From Polaribacter marinus (lineage in GTDB: Bacteria > Bacteroidota > Bacteroidia > Flavobacteriales > Flavobacteriaceae), in NCBI RefSeq assembly GCF_022662535.1, contig NZ_JAKQYM010000010.1, positions 62,001-126,000 of the forward strand: a stretch of DNA of 64,000 nt, read 5' to 3'. The translations under genes and the position numbers were made by a program. Positions 15,919 to 25,232 of this stretch are shown in pieces. Positions within the stretch are counted from its first letter, which is position 1. The number at the start of each line of letters is the position of its first letter. The notes beneath the pieces are model-generated. The model was not told the DNA's origin. It ran no database searches and saw only the letters and a list, made by a program, of their open reading frames with translations.

Positions 15919-17895
15919 ATGAGTGATTCAAATAAAGACAATAATTCTAAGACACCTAAATTTAAGTTTAATGCTTACTGGATTTATGGAGCTATATTTT
16001 TAGCGATCATAGCCGTTCAGTTTTTTAGCAGTGGTGATTTAGCAACAAAAAATATTTCAAAAAACGAGTTTACTGAAATTTTAAAAGAAAATGATATTTC
16101 TAAAATTTTGGTTATAAATAACAACGTAGCTCAGGTTTTTATAAAAGAAGATGCTTTAAAGAAAAAGCGTTATCAAAAATTAGTAACGTCTACTTTTTAT
16201 AGAAAAGGCGCTTCTTTGTACGAATATAATTTTGGAGATTTACAGAATTTTGAAAATGATGTAGAAAAAATTAGAAAAGAAAATGATTTAGATTTCGATT
16301 TAAAAAATGAAAGTAGAACCAGCATGTTTGATACTATTATTGGTTTCTTGCCTTTCATTATATTAATTGGTGTTTGGTTGTTTTTTATGAAAAGAATGTC
16401 TGGTGGTGGAGCCGGTTCTGGTGGAGGTGGTCAAATATTTAGTATTGGAAAATCTAAAGCTAAATTATTTGATAAAGACACCAAAGTAAAAACTACTTTT
16501 GAAAATGTAGCTGGTTTAGAAGGAGCAAAAGAAGAAGTTCAAGAAATTGTAGATTTTTTAAAAAGCCCAGAGAAATATACAGCTTTAGGAGGTAAAATAC
16601 CTAAAGGAGCATTATTAGTAGGACCTCCGGGGACAGGTAAAACATTATTAGCAAAAGCAGTTGCTGGTGAAGCTGGTGTGCCTTTCTTTTCTTTATCTGG
16701 ATCTGATTTTGTAGAGATGTTTGTAGGTGTTGGTGCATCTCGTGTTAGAGATTTATTTAAACAAGCAGCTCAAAAATCACCTTCAATTATTTTTATTGAT
16801 GAAATTGATGCAATTGGTAGAGCTCGTGGTAAAAATAGTATGACGGGTGGTAATGATGAAAGAGAGAATACGTTAAATCAATTATTAACAGAAATGGATG
16901 GTTTTGGTACAGATACAAATGTAATTGTACTAGCTGCAACAAATAGAGCAGATGTTCTTGATAGCGCTTTAATGCGTGCAGGTCGTTTTGATAGACAAAT
17001 TTATGTTGATTTACCTGATATTAATGAACGTAAAGAAATTTTTGAAGTACACATTAAACCATTAAAATTAGCAGATGATGTGAATGTTGAGTTTTTAGCA
17101 CAACAAACACCAGGATTCTCTGGAGCTGATATAGCAAATATGTGTAATGAAGCTGCATTAATTGCAGCAAGGCAAGGTAAGAAAGCTATTCATCACCAAG
17201 ATTTTTTAGATGCTGTTGATAGAATTGTTGGAGGTCTAGAAAAAAAGAATAAAGTAATTACTCCGAAAGAAAAGAAAACAATTGCATTTCATGAAGCAGG
17301 TCATGCCACTGTAAGTTGGATGTTAGAACATGCGGCACCATTGGTAAAAGTTACAATTGTTCCAAGAGGTCAATCTTTAGGAGCTGCTTGGTATTTACCG
17401 GCAGAAAGAATGATTGTTCAAACAGAACAAATGTTAGATGAAATGTGTGCTACCATGGGAGGTAGAGCTGCAGAAAAAGTGATGTTTAACAAAATTTCTA
17501 CAGGAGCATTAAGTGACTTGGAAAAAGTGACAAAGCAAGCTAGAGCGATGGTTACTGTATATGGTTTGAATGAAGAGGTTGGTAATATTACTTATTATGA
17601 CTCTTCTGGAAATGATTCTTTTGTAAAACCTTATAGTGAAGATACTGCAAAGACTATCGATAAAGAAATTTCTAAAATGATAGAAGCTCAATATCAAAGA
17701 GCAATAAAGTTATTAGAAGATAATAAAGATAAACTTACTACTTTAGCAGAACTACTTTTAGAAAAAGAAGTTATTTTTAAAGATGATTTGCAAAAAATAT
17801 TCGGAAAAAGACCTTTTGATGAAGTAGAAGAAAAAATTGAAAAAGAAATTGAAGAAGAAGCTAGTGTTCCCCCAGTTAATAAAACTGAAGAATAA
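15919..17895 (+). CDS. ftsH: ATP-dependent zinc metalloprotease FtsH
   Basis: Hexameric inner-membrane AAA+ protease that extracts and degrades membrane and regulatory proteins. Two membrane helices flank a periplasmic domain (about residues 18-35 and 142-158). The AAA module has Walker A GPPGTGKT at residues 235-242, Walker B IIFIDEID, and the arginine-finger region. The protease zinc site is HEAGH at 458-462. A Gly-rich linker follows the second helix. The acidic C-terminal tail after residue 630 is normal. It is followed by the LUD gene (21-nt gap) in the same operon. Confidence 0.97.
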   Translation: MSDSNKDNNSKTPKFKFNAYWIYGAIFLAIIAVQFFSSGDLATKNISKNEFTEILKENDISKILVINNNVAQVFIKEDALKKKRYQKLVTSTFYRKGASLYEYNFGDLQNFENDVEKIRKENDLDFDLKNESRTSMFDTIIGFLPFIILIGVWLFFMKRMSGGGAGSGGGGQIFSIGKSKAKLFDKDTKVKTTFENVAGLEGAKEEVQEIVDFLKSPEKYTALGGKIPKGALLVGPPGTGKTLLAKAVAGEAGVPFFSLSGSDFVEMFVGVGASRVRDLFKQAAQKSPSIIFIDEIDAIGRARGKNSMTGGNDERENTLNQLLTEMDGFGTDTNVIVLAATNRADVLDSALMRAGRFDRQIYVDLPDINERKEIFEVHIKPLKLADDVNVEFLAQQTPGFSGADIANMCNEAALIAARQGKKAIHHQDFLDAVDRIVGGLEKKNKVITPKEKKTIAFHEAGHATVSWMLEHAAPLVKVTIVPRGQSLGAAWYLPAERMIVQTEQMLDEMCATMGGRAAEKVMFNKISTGALSDLEKVTKQARAMVTVYGLNEEVGNITYYDSSGNDSFVKPYSEDTAKTIDKEISKMIEAQYQRAIKLLEDNKDKLTTLAELLLEKEVIFKDDLQKIFGKRPFDEVEEKIEKEIEEEASVPPVNKTEE

Positions 17896-17916
17896 CTAAA
17901 CATCTTTAATTTAACA

Positions 17917-18501
17917 ATGAAATTATTTAAAAAAATATTTAATTTTTCTATAAAGGAAACAAAAGAGATACAAAGTCAAGAGGTAAATTTATCTCTTGAC
18001 GATTTGTTTGTACATAACTTTATAGAAAAAGGAGGTAAATTCTTATACTGCTTAAAAAAAGACGAAGTTATTGCAAACCTTAAAAGTATTATTTCCGAGA
18101 ATAATTGGAGTGAAATTTTAATACTAGATAAAAACTTATCCTCCTTTTTTAAAAAAGAAGATGTAAAAATTATAGAGAGTTTTAATTCAAAAACACCAAT
18201 TCTAACTACTTGTGAACATTTAATAGCAGACAATGGAGATATTTTATTTTCTTCAAATCAATTAAAAAGTAAGAAATTCTCTGAGCTGTCAGAAAACTTT
18301 ATTGTATATGCTACTACAAGCCAATTAGTTAAAGATACTAGTCAAGGTTTAACGGGGATTAAAACAAATAATAAAGAAAATTTACCCACTAATATTTCAG
18401 CAATTAAGAACTATAACTTAAATAAAAGTGAGGATAATTTTTTAAACTACGGCAACAGTAATTCAAAAAACTTATATTTGCTGTTGTTAGAAGACTTATA
18501 A
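17917..18501 (+). CDS. LUD-domain protein (LutB/LutC-related)
   Basis: A 194-residue protein that fits the LUD family, related to the lactate-utilisation proteins LutB and LutC. Visible traits are an ILTTCEHLIADNGDILFSSNQ-type core (about residues 87-107) and a following SELSENFIVYATTSQLV strand region. LutC-like cysteine clusters are absent, so it is not an iron-sulfur LutB. It lies between ftsH and cdsA, with only 1 nt to cdsA, a setting that gives no hint of lactate metabolism. The function is unknown. Confidence 0.75.
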   Translation: MKLFKKIFNFSIKETKEIQSQEVNLSLDDLFVHNFIEKGGKFLYCLKKDEVIANLKSIISENNWSEILILDKNLSSFFKKEDVKIIESFNSKTPILTTCEHLIADNGDILFSSNQLKSKKFSELSENFIVYATTSQLVKDTSQGLTGIKTNNKENLPTNISAIKNYNLNKSEDNFLNYGNSNSKNLYLLLLEDL

Positions 18502-18502
18502 T

Positions 18503-19297
18503 ATGCGCAACCTTTTAAGAAGGAGTTTATCTGGAGTTATTTACGTTTTAATCTTTATTTCTGCAATTCTTTTTTCTAAAGAATCCTATATCATACTTAC
18601 ATCATTATTTGGTGTTATTTGCATATGGGAATTTTTAAAAATCATTAAACTTAAAAGTTTTGCTCCATATATTTTCTTTGTAGTTGCTTTATTTTTAATG
18701 CTTAAAAGACCTCAAAGTTATGCAGTAACAGGTATTCTAATTATTACGATTTTATCATCTATTTTTCTTATCTATCAACTTTTTTCAAAAAAAGAGATTA
18801 AATTTTCTGATGAAAGATCAAAACTAGGATTAACTATAAGATATTTAATTTTTTCTATGAGTTTCTTGGTTTTATTACCAATTTTTAAAGGTGATTATAA
18901 ACCTTATTTGATGATTTGTCTTTTAGTTTTAATTTGGGTAAATGATAGCTTTGCTTTTTTAGTTGGAAAAAATTTTGGTAAAAGGAAATTGTTTGTTTCT
19001 GTATCACCTAAAAAAACAATCGAAGGCTTTTTGGGAGGTGTTGTTTTTGCATTAATTTCTGCTGTAATAATTAGTAAATATAATGCTGATTTTACAACTA
19101 TAAATTGGATTATTATTGCACTTATTATTAGTGTAATTGGTACTATAGGAGATTTGGTAGAATCTAAATTTAAAAGACAAGCAAGCATTAAAGATAGCGG
19201 AAATATAATGCCAGGTCATGGTGGGATTTTTGATAGATTAGATAGTTTGTTGTTTGTTGCTCCATTTGTATATTTGTATATTAACTTTATAATTTAA
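18503..19297 (+). CDS. cdsA: Phosphatidate cytidylyltransferase
   Basis: Makes CDP-diacylglycerol from phosphatidate and CTP, the entry point for phospholipid synthesis; integral inner-membrane enzyme. The 264 residues contain about eight hydrophobic segments and the CdsA signature near the C terminus: VSPKKTIEGFLGG, then IGDLVESKFKRQASIKDSG, with GHGGIFDRLDS closing the site. It is followed 2 nt later by psd, so the CDP-diacylglycerol and phosphatidylserine steps are co-expressed. Confidence 0.95.
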   Translation: MRNLLRRSLSGVIYVLIFISAILFSKESYIILTSLFGVICIWEFLKIIKLKSFAPYIFFVVALFLMLKRPQSYAVTGILIITILSSIFLIYQLFSKKEIKFSDERSKLGLTIRYLIFSMSFLVLLPIFKGDYKPYLMICLLVLIWVNDSFAFLVGKNFGKRKLFVSVSPKKTIEGFLGGVVFALISAVIISKYNADFTTINWIIIALIISVIGTIGDLVESKFKRQASIKDSGNIMPGHGGIFDRLDSLLFVAPFVYLYINFII

Positions 19298-19299
19298 GA

Positions 19300-19956
19300 A
19301 TGATTCGTTTTCACAAAGAAGGATATAAAATTATTACCATTGCTTTTGTATTATCTATTATAGGTATTTTACTTGCAGAGAAATTTATTGAAATTGATTG
19401 GTTAGTTAAAGCGGTTCAAGTTTTTATTTTAGGTTTTTTAATAATTATACTTCAATTTTTTAGAAACCCTAAAAGAGTTACACCTTTAAATAAAAATACA
19501 ATTATTGCACCAGTAGATGGTAAAGTTGTTGTAATTGAAGAAGTAGAAGAACCAGAGTATTTTAAAGGAAAAAGATTACAAGTTTCTATTTTTATGTCTC
19601 CAATTAATGTTCATGTAACAAGGTATGCAATGAGTGGAGTTGTAAAATATAGTAAATATCATCCAGGTAAATATTTAGTAGCTTGGCATCCTAAAGCTTC
19701 TACAGAAAATGAAAGAACAACAATTGTTTTAGAAAATACTACTTTTGGTGAAGTTTTATATAGGCAAATTGCAGGTGCGTTAGCAAAAAGGATAGTAAAT
19801 TATGCTAAAGTAGGAGAAAAAGTAATACAAGGTACTGATGCAGGTTTTATTAAATTTGGATCTAGGGTAGATCTATTTTTACCTATTGGTACAAAACTGA
19901 ATGTTAAATTAGGTGATAAAGTAAAAGGTGGAGTTCAAGTTGTTGCAGAGAAATAA
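19300..19956 (+). CDS. psd: Phosphatidylserine decarboxylase, short-type
   Basis: Decarboxylates phosphatidylserine to phosphatidylethanolamine using a pyruvoyl group made by self-cleavage. At 218 residues it is the compact form found in Bacteroidota. The N terminus has two hydrophobic segments (about residues 11-50). The core contains APVDGKVVVIEE, FMSPINVHVTRYAMSG, and the self-cleavage site GS in FGSRVDLFLP near residue 188. Placed between cdsA and an acyl-CoA-binding protein gene, it is clearly part of a lipid operon. Confidence 0.95.
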   Translation: MIRFHKEGYKIITIAFVLSIIGILLAEKFIEIDWLVKAVQVFILGFLIIILQFFRNPKRVTPLNKNTIIAPVDGKVVVIEEVEEPEYFKGKRLQVSIFMSPINVHVTRYAMSGVVKYSKYHPGKYLVAWHPKASTENERTTIVLENTTFGEVLYRQIAGALAKRIVNYAKVGEKVIQGTDAGFIKFGSRVDLFLPIGTKLNVKLGDKVKGGVQVVAEK

Positions 19957-19960
19957 TTTT

Positions 19961-20224
19961 ATGCAAAATGATTTAGACATAGAGTTTGAAAAAGCATTTG
20001 TTGAAATATCTAAATTAGAAGAAGCTGTAGCTCCAGATCTTATGCTGAAGCTTTATGCATATTATAAGCAGGCAAATTTTGGTAATAATTTTTCTTTTAA
20101 AAATGATATCGATGTAAGAGATGCATTTAAGTTAAATGCTTGGATTCAATTAAACGGAATGAAATCAGACGAAGCGAAAAAAGAATATATAAAGTTAGCA
20201 GAAACCATATTAAACCATAAATAA
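19961..20224 (+). CDS. Acyl-CoA-binding protein
   Basis: An 87-residue four-helix acyl-CoA-binding protein (ACBP), a cytosolic carrier of long-chain acyl-CoA. The ACBP signature is present: LMLKLYAYYKQANFGNN, with the YxxYKQ motif, then an RDAFKLNAWIQLNGMKSDEAKK-type second half with the conserved Ala-Trp pair and the Ala-Lys end. I start it at the ATG at 19961, because the longer in-frame start at 19928 lies inside psd and lacks a conserved extension. It sits 4 nt behind psd, consistent with a lipid role. Confidence 0.9.
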   Translation: MQNDLDIEFEKAFVEISKLEEAVAPDLMLKLYAYYKQANFGNNFSFKNDIDVRDAFKLNAWIQLNGMKSDEAKKEYIKLAETILNHK

Positions 20225-20231
20225 TATAATT

Positions 20232-20849
20232 ATGAAGAAAGTAGTTATTGTAGCTTTTTTAACAGTGATAGCATTTAATTTTTCTAGCTGCAAATCAGAA
20301 GCAAAAAAAGAAACATCAAAAGAAGTAAGTAAAGTTGACGCAAAATTTTCTTTAAAGAAGGCAAAAAATGAAATAAATTTTACTGCTTTTAAAACCACAG
20401 AAAAAGTTCCTGTTGGAGGACAGTTTAAAAAAGTAGATATTATTTCTGGAGGTGAAGGAAATACTATTAAAGAAGCAATTAATAATACAGAATTCTCAAT
20501 ACCTGTAAGTAGTATTTTTACAAAAGATACGAGTAGAGATTTTAAAATCAAAAAGTTTTTCTTCGGTATAATGGATAATACCAAATTATTATCTGGAAAA
20601 TTAGTTATTGAAAATGATTCTGTTGGATATACAAATATTAAAATGAACGGAGTAACAGAGAAAATTCCTTTTCAATATACAATAGAAAACAATTCTTTTT
20701 CTTTGAAAGCAACTATGGATGTTACCAAATGGAATGCTGCCGATGCATTAGCAGCACTTAATAAAGAATGTTTTGACCTGCACAAAGGTGCAGATGGAAT
20801 TTCTAAAACTTGGAATGAAGTATTATTAAATATTACTTCAACTTTTTAA
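20232..20849 (+). CDS. YceI-family lipoprotein
   Basis: Predicted lipoprotein (MKKVVIVAFLTVIAFNFSSC, lipid Cys at residue 20) with a YceI-like lipocalin fold. YceI proteins bind isoprenoid-like or other amphipathic molecules in the periplasm; the ligand here is unknown. Features are the start of the barrel FTAFKTTEKVPVGGQF, NTEFSIPVSSIFTKDTSRD in the middle, and a C-terminal DVTKWNAADALAALNKECFDLH. It closes the rsfS-ftsH-lipid operon, 7 nt after the ACBP gene, and a strong hairpin lies 60 bp downstream. Confidence 0.88.
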   Translation: MKKVVIVAFLTVIAFNFSSCKSEAKKETSKEVSKVDAKFSLKKAKNEINFTAFKTTEKVPVGGQFKKVDIISGGEGNTIKEAINNTEFSIPVSSIFTKDTSRDFKIKKFFFGIMDNTKLLSGKLVIENDSVGYTNIKMNGVTEKIPFQYTIENNSFSLKATMDVTKWNAADALAALNKECFDLHKGADGISKTWNEVLLNITSTF

Positions 20850-20909
20850 GAACATAATATTAAAATACTAGTAGACTAGTTTCGTTACCGACTGAACCTA
20901 GTTCTTAAA

Positions 20910-20967
20910 TTAAAAAGGTCATTATTATTTACTAATTAATGTTAGTAAATAATAATGACCTTTTTAA
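20910..20967 (+). terminator. 26-bp perfect hairpin after the lipid operon
   Basis: A perfect inverted repeat with arms at 20910-20935 and 20942-20967 and a 6-nt loop (TTAATG). The arms end with runs of A on the left and T on the right. It lies 60 bp downstream of the yceI-like stop, so it is a likely terminator of the rsfS operon. It is longer than most intrinsic terminators. Confidence 0.75.
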
Positions 20968-21040
20968 GGTTACAAAAATATTTTTTAGAACTAAAAAGTA
21001 ACAAGCTATCCTTGATGATATTTTACGTTTAAATAAAGAT

Positions 21041-21104
21041 TCACCATTTTAGGTGATAAGTCTCACCATTTATGGTGAGATGAAAATTTCACTATTTTTG
21101 GGTA
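21041..21104. promoter_or_regulatory. Tandem palindromic units, candidate operator
   Basis: Three similar units: TCACCATTTTAGGTGA (21041-21056), TCACCATTTATGGTGA (21063-21078, extended by flanking TC and GA to 20 bp), and the weaker TCACTATTTTTGGGTA (21089-21104). Start-to-start spacing is 22 and 26 bp, about two turns of the helix. They lie 70-135 bp upstream of the gene at 21175. A regulator dimer site is the simplest reading; the regulator is unknown. Confidence 0.5.
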
Positions 21105-21174
21105 TTGACAAAGCCTTTATAAAGGAGTATTTTTAACATATAATAATTTACTAACCCCCCATAAATTTTTTATT

Positions 21175-21609
21175 ATGAAAAAAATACTTTTCACATCATT
21201 ACTTATTATTGTTTCTTTAACTACGAACGCTCAAGATTATGCATTAAATTCTGAAATGAATTATAATGAGAATAATATAGACAATAATTCATCTAAAGAA
21301 ATAGTTCCTCTATTAGAGCAAACAAAGTATACTTATAAATATAAAGGAGATGATGTTTTAGTGATTTTTAGTGAGAACGAACATATAGAATATTTTAATG
21401 ATAAAAAATATTTTATAAAATCAACAATAACTTGGACTGCAGAAGATGAATGTTATATGACATTACAAGAGTCTAACTTACCTAGATTTCCATTTAAAAA
21501 AGGAATTAAATTAAAAATGAAAATCCAAAAAGTAAAACGTGGATATATTTATTACGAATCGACTTTAGGAGGAAGAAGCTGGACAGGTAAAATGAAAAAA
21601 TTAAATTAA
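21175..21609 (+). CDS. Secreted orphan protein, function unknown
   Basis: A 144-residue protein with a signal peptide (MKKILFTSLLIIVSLTTNA, probable cut before QDYA). The mature part is short: an Asn-rich linker at about residues 20-40, then about 95 residues rich in alternating beta strands (GDDVLVIFSENEHIEYF, YFIKSTITWTAEDECYMTL, YIYYESTLGG). I do not recognise the family; a small beta-barrel is plausible. It has its own upstream region with tandem palindromes, so it may respond to a specific signal. The stop interleaves with the convergent epimerase stop. Confidence 0.7.
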   Translation: MKKILFTSLLIIVSLTTNAQDYALNSEMNYNENNIDNNSSKEIVPLLEQTKYTYKYKGDDVLVIFSENEHIEYFNDKKYFIKSTITWTAEDECYMTLQESNLPRFPFKKGIKLKMKIQKVKRGYIYYESTLGGRSWTGKMKKLN

Positions 21610-22484
21610 AATAAATTTTTAAACGTATTTTGTAAAGTTGGAAATTTAAATTTAAAACCAGTTTCTATAATTTTATCAGCAGAAATTCGGCTTCCTTTTA
21701 AAAGTAATACGGACATTTCTCCAAAAATAAGTTGTAGAATTAAAGAAGGTACTCCAAATTTTATATAAGGACGTTTAAGGTTATTGGCTAATAATTTAGA
21801 GAATGATTTACTTGTTTGATGTTCTGGAGCAACAGCATTATAAATACCTTCTAATTGTTGTTCAATAACAGATATATACATATTACATAAATCGTCAATA
21901 TGAATCCAAGGTAAATATTGTTTACCCGAACCTAAAGGTGAAATTATAGGTGTTTTCATTTTTTGTAAAGCGCCACCTTTTTTAGAAATCACAATACCAG
22001 TTCTTAATAAAGTAACTGGTATTTTTTTTGCTTCAAATTGAAGCGCTGCTTGTTCCCATTTTTTACAAACTTCACTTAGATAATCATTACCTGGTTTATC
22101 TGTTTCTTTGAAAATTTTAGTAGAAGTTATAGCGCCATAATAACCAATTCCGGAAGCAGAAACAAAGCCCTTTAAATTTAGTTTTTGTGCTATTACTTTT
22201 TTAAATAAAAGATTAGTTGTTTTTACCCTACTATCAATAATTAACTTTTTTCTTTTTTCTGACCAATTTTTATCCGCAATTCCAGCACCTGCTAAATGTA
22301 TTATATAGTCTACATTTAAAAAGGCTTTATCATCAATATAGTCTTTAGAAACATTCCACTTGTATTCATTTTTATTTTTAGGAGTTCTACTTAAAATCGC
22401 TACTTCATGTTTTTGTTCTATTAACATCTTTGTAAGTCTAGTACCTACCAAACCTGTACCTCCAGTAATTAATATTTTAGCCAT
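21606..22484 (-). CDS. TIGR01777-family NAD-dependent epimerase/cell-division-like SulA protein
   Basis: Extended short-chain dehydrogenase fold: Rossmann motif ILITGGTGLVGTRL at the N terminus and a YYG motif in ASGIGYYGA near residue 118. The DUF1731-type C-terminal domain (PYIKFGVPSLILQLIFGEMSVLLLKG) typical of TIGR01777 is present. The substrate is unknown; E. coli YfcH is a relative. I start at MAKILITGG; the longer ORF adds eight residues that extend toward the terminator upstream. Length 292 fits the family. Confidence 0.9.
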   Translation of the reverse strand: MAKILITGGTGLVGTRLTKMLIEQKHEVAILSRTPKNKNEYKWNVSKDYIDDKAFLNVDYIIHLAGAGIADKNWSEKRKKLIIDSRVKTTNLLFKKVIAQKLNLKGFVSASGIGYYGAITSTKIFKETDKPGNDYLSEVCKKWEQAALQFEAKKIPVTLLRTGIVISKKGGALQKMKTPIISPLGSGKQYLPWIHIDDLCNMYISVIEQQLEGIYNAVAPEHQTSKSFSKLLANNLKRPYIKFGVPSLILQLIFGEMSVLLLKGSRISADKIIETGFKFKFPTLQNTFKNLF

Positions 22485-22499
22485 AATGTAAAGATATAA

Positions 22500-22529
22500 A
22501 AAAACCACAATCGAAAGATTGCGGTTTTT
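22500..22529 (-). terminator. Intrinsic terminator of the metzincin protease gene
   Basis: Arms at 22500-22512 and 22517-22529 with a 4-nt loop form a 13-bp stem. Read as minus-strand RNA the only imperfection becomes a G-U pair, and a U-rich run follows, so it fits a terminator 20 bp after the stop at 22550. Confidence 0.75.
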
Positions 22530-22549
22530 GATTGATAATTTTTATGCAA

Positions 22550-25174
22550 TTATTTAATCTCTTTCATTGCATTGGTAATTAGTGTTTTTAAATGATTTTT
22601 ATGTGCTTTGGTAGCTAGATTACCAGTACCATTGCTAACCCACGTTTTAATGTTTTTAAGATTATAAATTGCCATAGATTTTGCTGCAGAAGAAAATCTA
22701 TTACTAGCTTTACCTGTAACCATATTAATTAATCTTTGTGTATAAACAACTTGTAAATTTTGTCTAAAAGAATTAATACTTCCATAAACATCTGGCTTAA
22801 ACATTGTATTGTTTAAATCAGTCATAAAAGTAGATAATTTATATTTGTTACCATACAGTTCGGAATTAGATAATCTTTGTAATGTATTTGGATGCATTAT
22901 GTGTGCTAAAACACTTGTTTGATAACCTAATACTTGTTCATGAATTTTAGGATCTTCTGGACCACCAAAGAAATTGTATCCTCTTCTTTGTCTTGCTAAA
23001 AGATTATAGACATCATTTGGTGTGTCAAAAGCATTTGGGGCAAAAATATACTTCTTTAAAGTATTCATAGCTCTTTTTTGATCAGCATAACTTACAGGAG
23101 TATAGGGTTGTGTTCCTCCATTTTGACCGAAAGTAGCTCTATCAACATATACACCTCCAATAAACCTAGAAACCACACCTCCTGCAGTAGCGGTTTGATT
23201 GTGAAGAGTATAGTAAGCTCTTCTTAATTCTTCATAAGTTTCTCCTTTCTTTGTAAATTGAGTTTTCAAATTCTTCATCATAGAATTGATTAACTCAAAT
23301 CTGTTTATAGAGTACGTAATTTGATCGTTAGATAAATCGCCAATCATTACTCTTGGATCAATTGCTTTACCTGGAGAACGCATATCATCAGCATCGTTAC
23401 CAAAAATTAAACCAGGTTCTGTAGATCTTTCTAATAATGCATTTCTTTCAGCTTTTCCTTTAAAAGGAGTATATCCAAATTGAATTGCCCAAATATCATA
23501 AGGTCCAACTGCCATGTCATAATATTGACCTTGTTTTGTTCTGTCATTAGTTAAGTTAATACCAGCATAATCCATTACAGAACCTGTTAAAGCTTTTCCT
23601 TTAATAAAGTTTTTATCTGCTAATTGAGCCGGTGTATAAACTTGACTTGCTTTCATATTATGATTCAATCCTAATGTATGACCAACTTCGTGCATAATTA
23701 AAGATTTCATCCCTTCTTTTTTTATCGCTTCCATTTCTAAATCTGAAGCTCCATTTGCTTGTAAAACAGCTGTACCTAGCATTAAATTTTCATGCATCAT
23801 GTTTCCAATAGAGCAAAACATGTGGTTTTGGTGTTGTTGATGCTTTTTTACTTCCAATTCTTCTAAAGTTTCTAACTTCATATTAGAGGCTGCATCATTA
23901 TATAATTTATCAGCAAAGACTCTGTTTGTAAAATGAACAAACTCTAACATAATATCTGCTCCTAAAATTTCACCAGTTCTAGGGTTTACAAAGCTTGGTC
24001 CATAACCACCAAAAGGAGGATTTGGAGAAGAAGTCCAACGTAAAACATTATAACGTACATCACCTGCATCCCAATCTGCATTATCTGGTTGTACTTTTAC
24101 AACCATAGCATTTTTAAATCCTGCTTTTTCAAAAGCTTCATTCCATGCTAAAACTCCTTCTTTAATAGTTTCTCTCCATTCTATAGGAGTTGTGTTTTCT
24201 ATCCACCAAGTAATTGGTGTAACTGGTTCTGAAATTACAGCATTAGGATCTTTTTTTACCAATTTCCATCGATGAATCATATCTCTATAATTTATCGTTT
24301 TAGTGGTTGTCATATCATTTGTTTCTGTTAAAAAATAACCAACTCTAGCATCATCCATTCTAGGAGTGTAGTCTTCTTTTGGCATTTTCATAAACGTGTG
24401 AAATACTTTGATAGAAACGTTTCTTCCGTCTGTTACTGCAGGTCCTCCTCCGTTAAAAACAGTAGGGTTGTTGTATACGTATTCTGTTTTTACGTTTGTG
24501 TTTTCTGGATAGTTTTTAATTGAGTTTATTTTAGATTTTGCTTTGTCAAATCTTCCTAAACTAAATGCAAACGGAGATTGTCCTGGAAATCTAGGTCCTT
24601 TAATTCTTGTAAATGTTTCTGATAAGAATAGACTACTTGCATCAATTAAAAATTCGCCTTTTGCATCATCGGAAGCTAATATTTTTCCACTAGCTACAAC
24701 AGCATCACTAATATTTGCATTAGATGATTTAGATAATGCATTGTTTTTATCAAAATAGAAAGAAGTATTTGGAGCAATAAACTCTAATTTATTAAAGTAT
24801 TTCTGTACATTAAATACTGTAGAACCTTTATAAGATCCTCTAAATTGACCTGCTTCTGTTACACCGTCTGCAATTTGAGAAAAGTAAATAAAGTCTTTGT
24901 TTAATTGCTCTTTCTTTACTAATAATTTGATATCACCAGTAACTGTGTCTTGAAAAATTGTAAATAAACCTTCTATTTTTTTACTACTTTTTGTGAGATC
25001 TGAAATTGTTTTCTCTTTTTTCTTAGGAATAGGTTTTTTTATCGGTGTTTCTTTTTTCGCGTCTTTTTTGTTTTTCTTTTTTCTTTGTGCATTTACATCA
25101 TTAATACCTAAAATAGTAAGAGCTAAAAAAAAAGAGAAAATAATTTTAAATTTCCTGGAATTGATTGTTTTCAT
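22550..25174 (-). CDS. Secreted zinc-dependent metalloprotease (DUF5117/DUF5118/DUF4953 type)
   Basis: Secreted or outer-surface peptidase of 874 residues. A signal peptide (FKIIFSFFLALTILGINDVNA) is followed by a Lys-rich segment. The catalytic zinc site is of metzincin form, HEVGHTLGLNH, near residue 495 (HExxHxxGxxH). Flanking regions resemble the DUF5118, DUF5117 and DUF4953 modules that usually accompany it. I start at MKTINSRKF; the longer ORF adds 27 residues with no signal-like features. No T9SS tail is seen. The substrate is unknown, probably protein degradation outside the cell. Confidence 0.88.
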   Translation of the reverse strand: MKTINSRKFKIIFSFFLALTILGINDVNAQRKKKNKKDAKKETPIKKPIPKKKEKTISDLTKSSKKIEGLFTIFQDTVTGDIKLLVKKEQLNKDFIYFSQIADGVTEAGQFRGSYKGSTVFNVQKYFNKLEFIAPNTSFYFDKNNALSKSSNANISDAVVASGKILASDDAKGEFLIDASSLFLSETFTRIKGPRFPGQSPFAFSLGRFDKAKSKINSIKNYPENTNVKTEYVYNNPTVFNGGGPAVTDGRNVSIKVFHTFMKMPKEDYTPRMDDARVGYFLTETNDMTTTKTINYRDMIHRWKLVKKDPNAVISEPVTPITWWIENTTPIEWRETIKEGVLAWNEAFEKAGFKNAMVVKVQPDNADWDAGDVRYNVLRWTSSPNPPFGGYGPSFVNPRTGEILGADIMLEFVHFTNRVFADKLYNDAASNMKLETLEELEVKKHQQHQNHMFCSIGNMMHENLMLGTAVLQANGASDLEMEAIKKEGMKSLIMHEVGHTLGLNHNMKASQVYTPAQLADKNFIKGKALTGSVMDYAGINLTNDRTKQGQYYDMAVGPYDIWAIQFGYTPFKGKAERNALLERSTEPGLIFGNDADDMRSPGKAIDPRVMIGDLSNDQITYSINRFELINSMMKNLKTQFTKKGETYEELRRAYYTLHNQTATAGGVVSRFIGGVYVDRATFGQNGGTQPYTPVSYADQKRAMNTLKKYIFAPNAFDTPNDVYNLLARQRRGYNFFGGPEDPKIHEQVLGYQTSVLAHIMHPNTLQRLSNSELYGNKYKLSTFMTDLNNTMFKPDVYGSINSFRQNLQVVYTQRLINMVTGKASNRFSSAAKSMAIYNLKNIKTWVSNGTGNLATKAHKNHLKTLITNAMKEIK

Positions 25175-25232
25175 ATTAAGTTTGAGTTGATTATAAATTA
25201 AGTTTGTAAGTTCTTTTTTTGTAAAACTACTT

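Larger units (their letters stand above)
20850..21174. other. 325-bp non-coding region with hairpin and palindromes
   Basis: No convincing ORF. The region holds a repeat of ACTAGT (20867-20872 and 20875-20880), the terminator hairpin at 20910-20967, three near-identical palindromic units at 21041-21104, and the 12-bp palindrome CCTTTATAAAGG at 21114-21125. The last two lie upstream of the secreted orphan at 21175. Confidence 0.6.
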
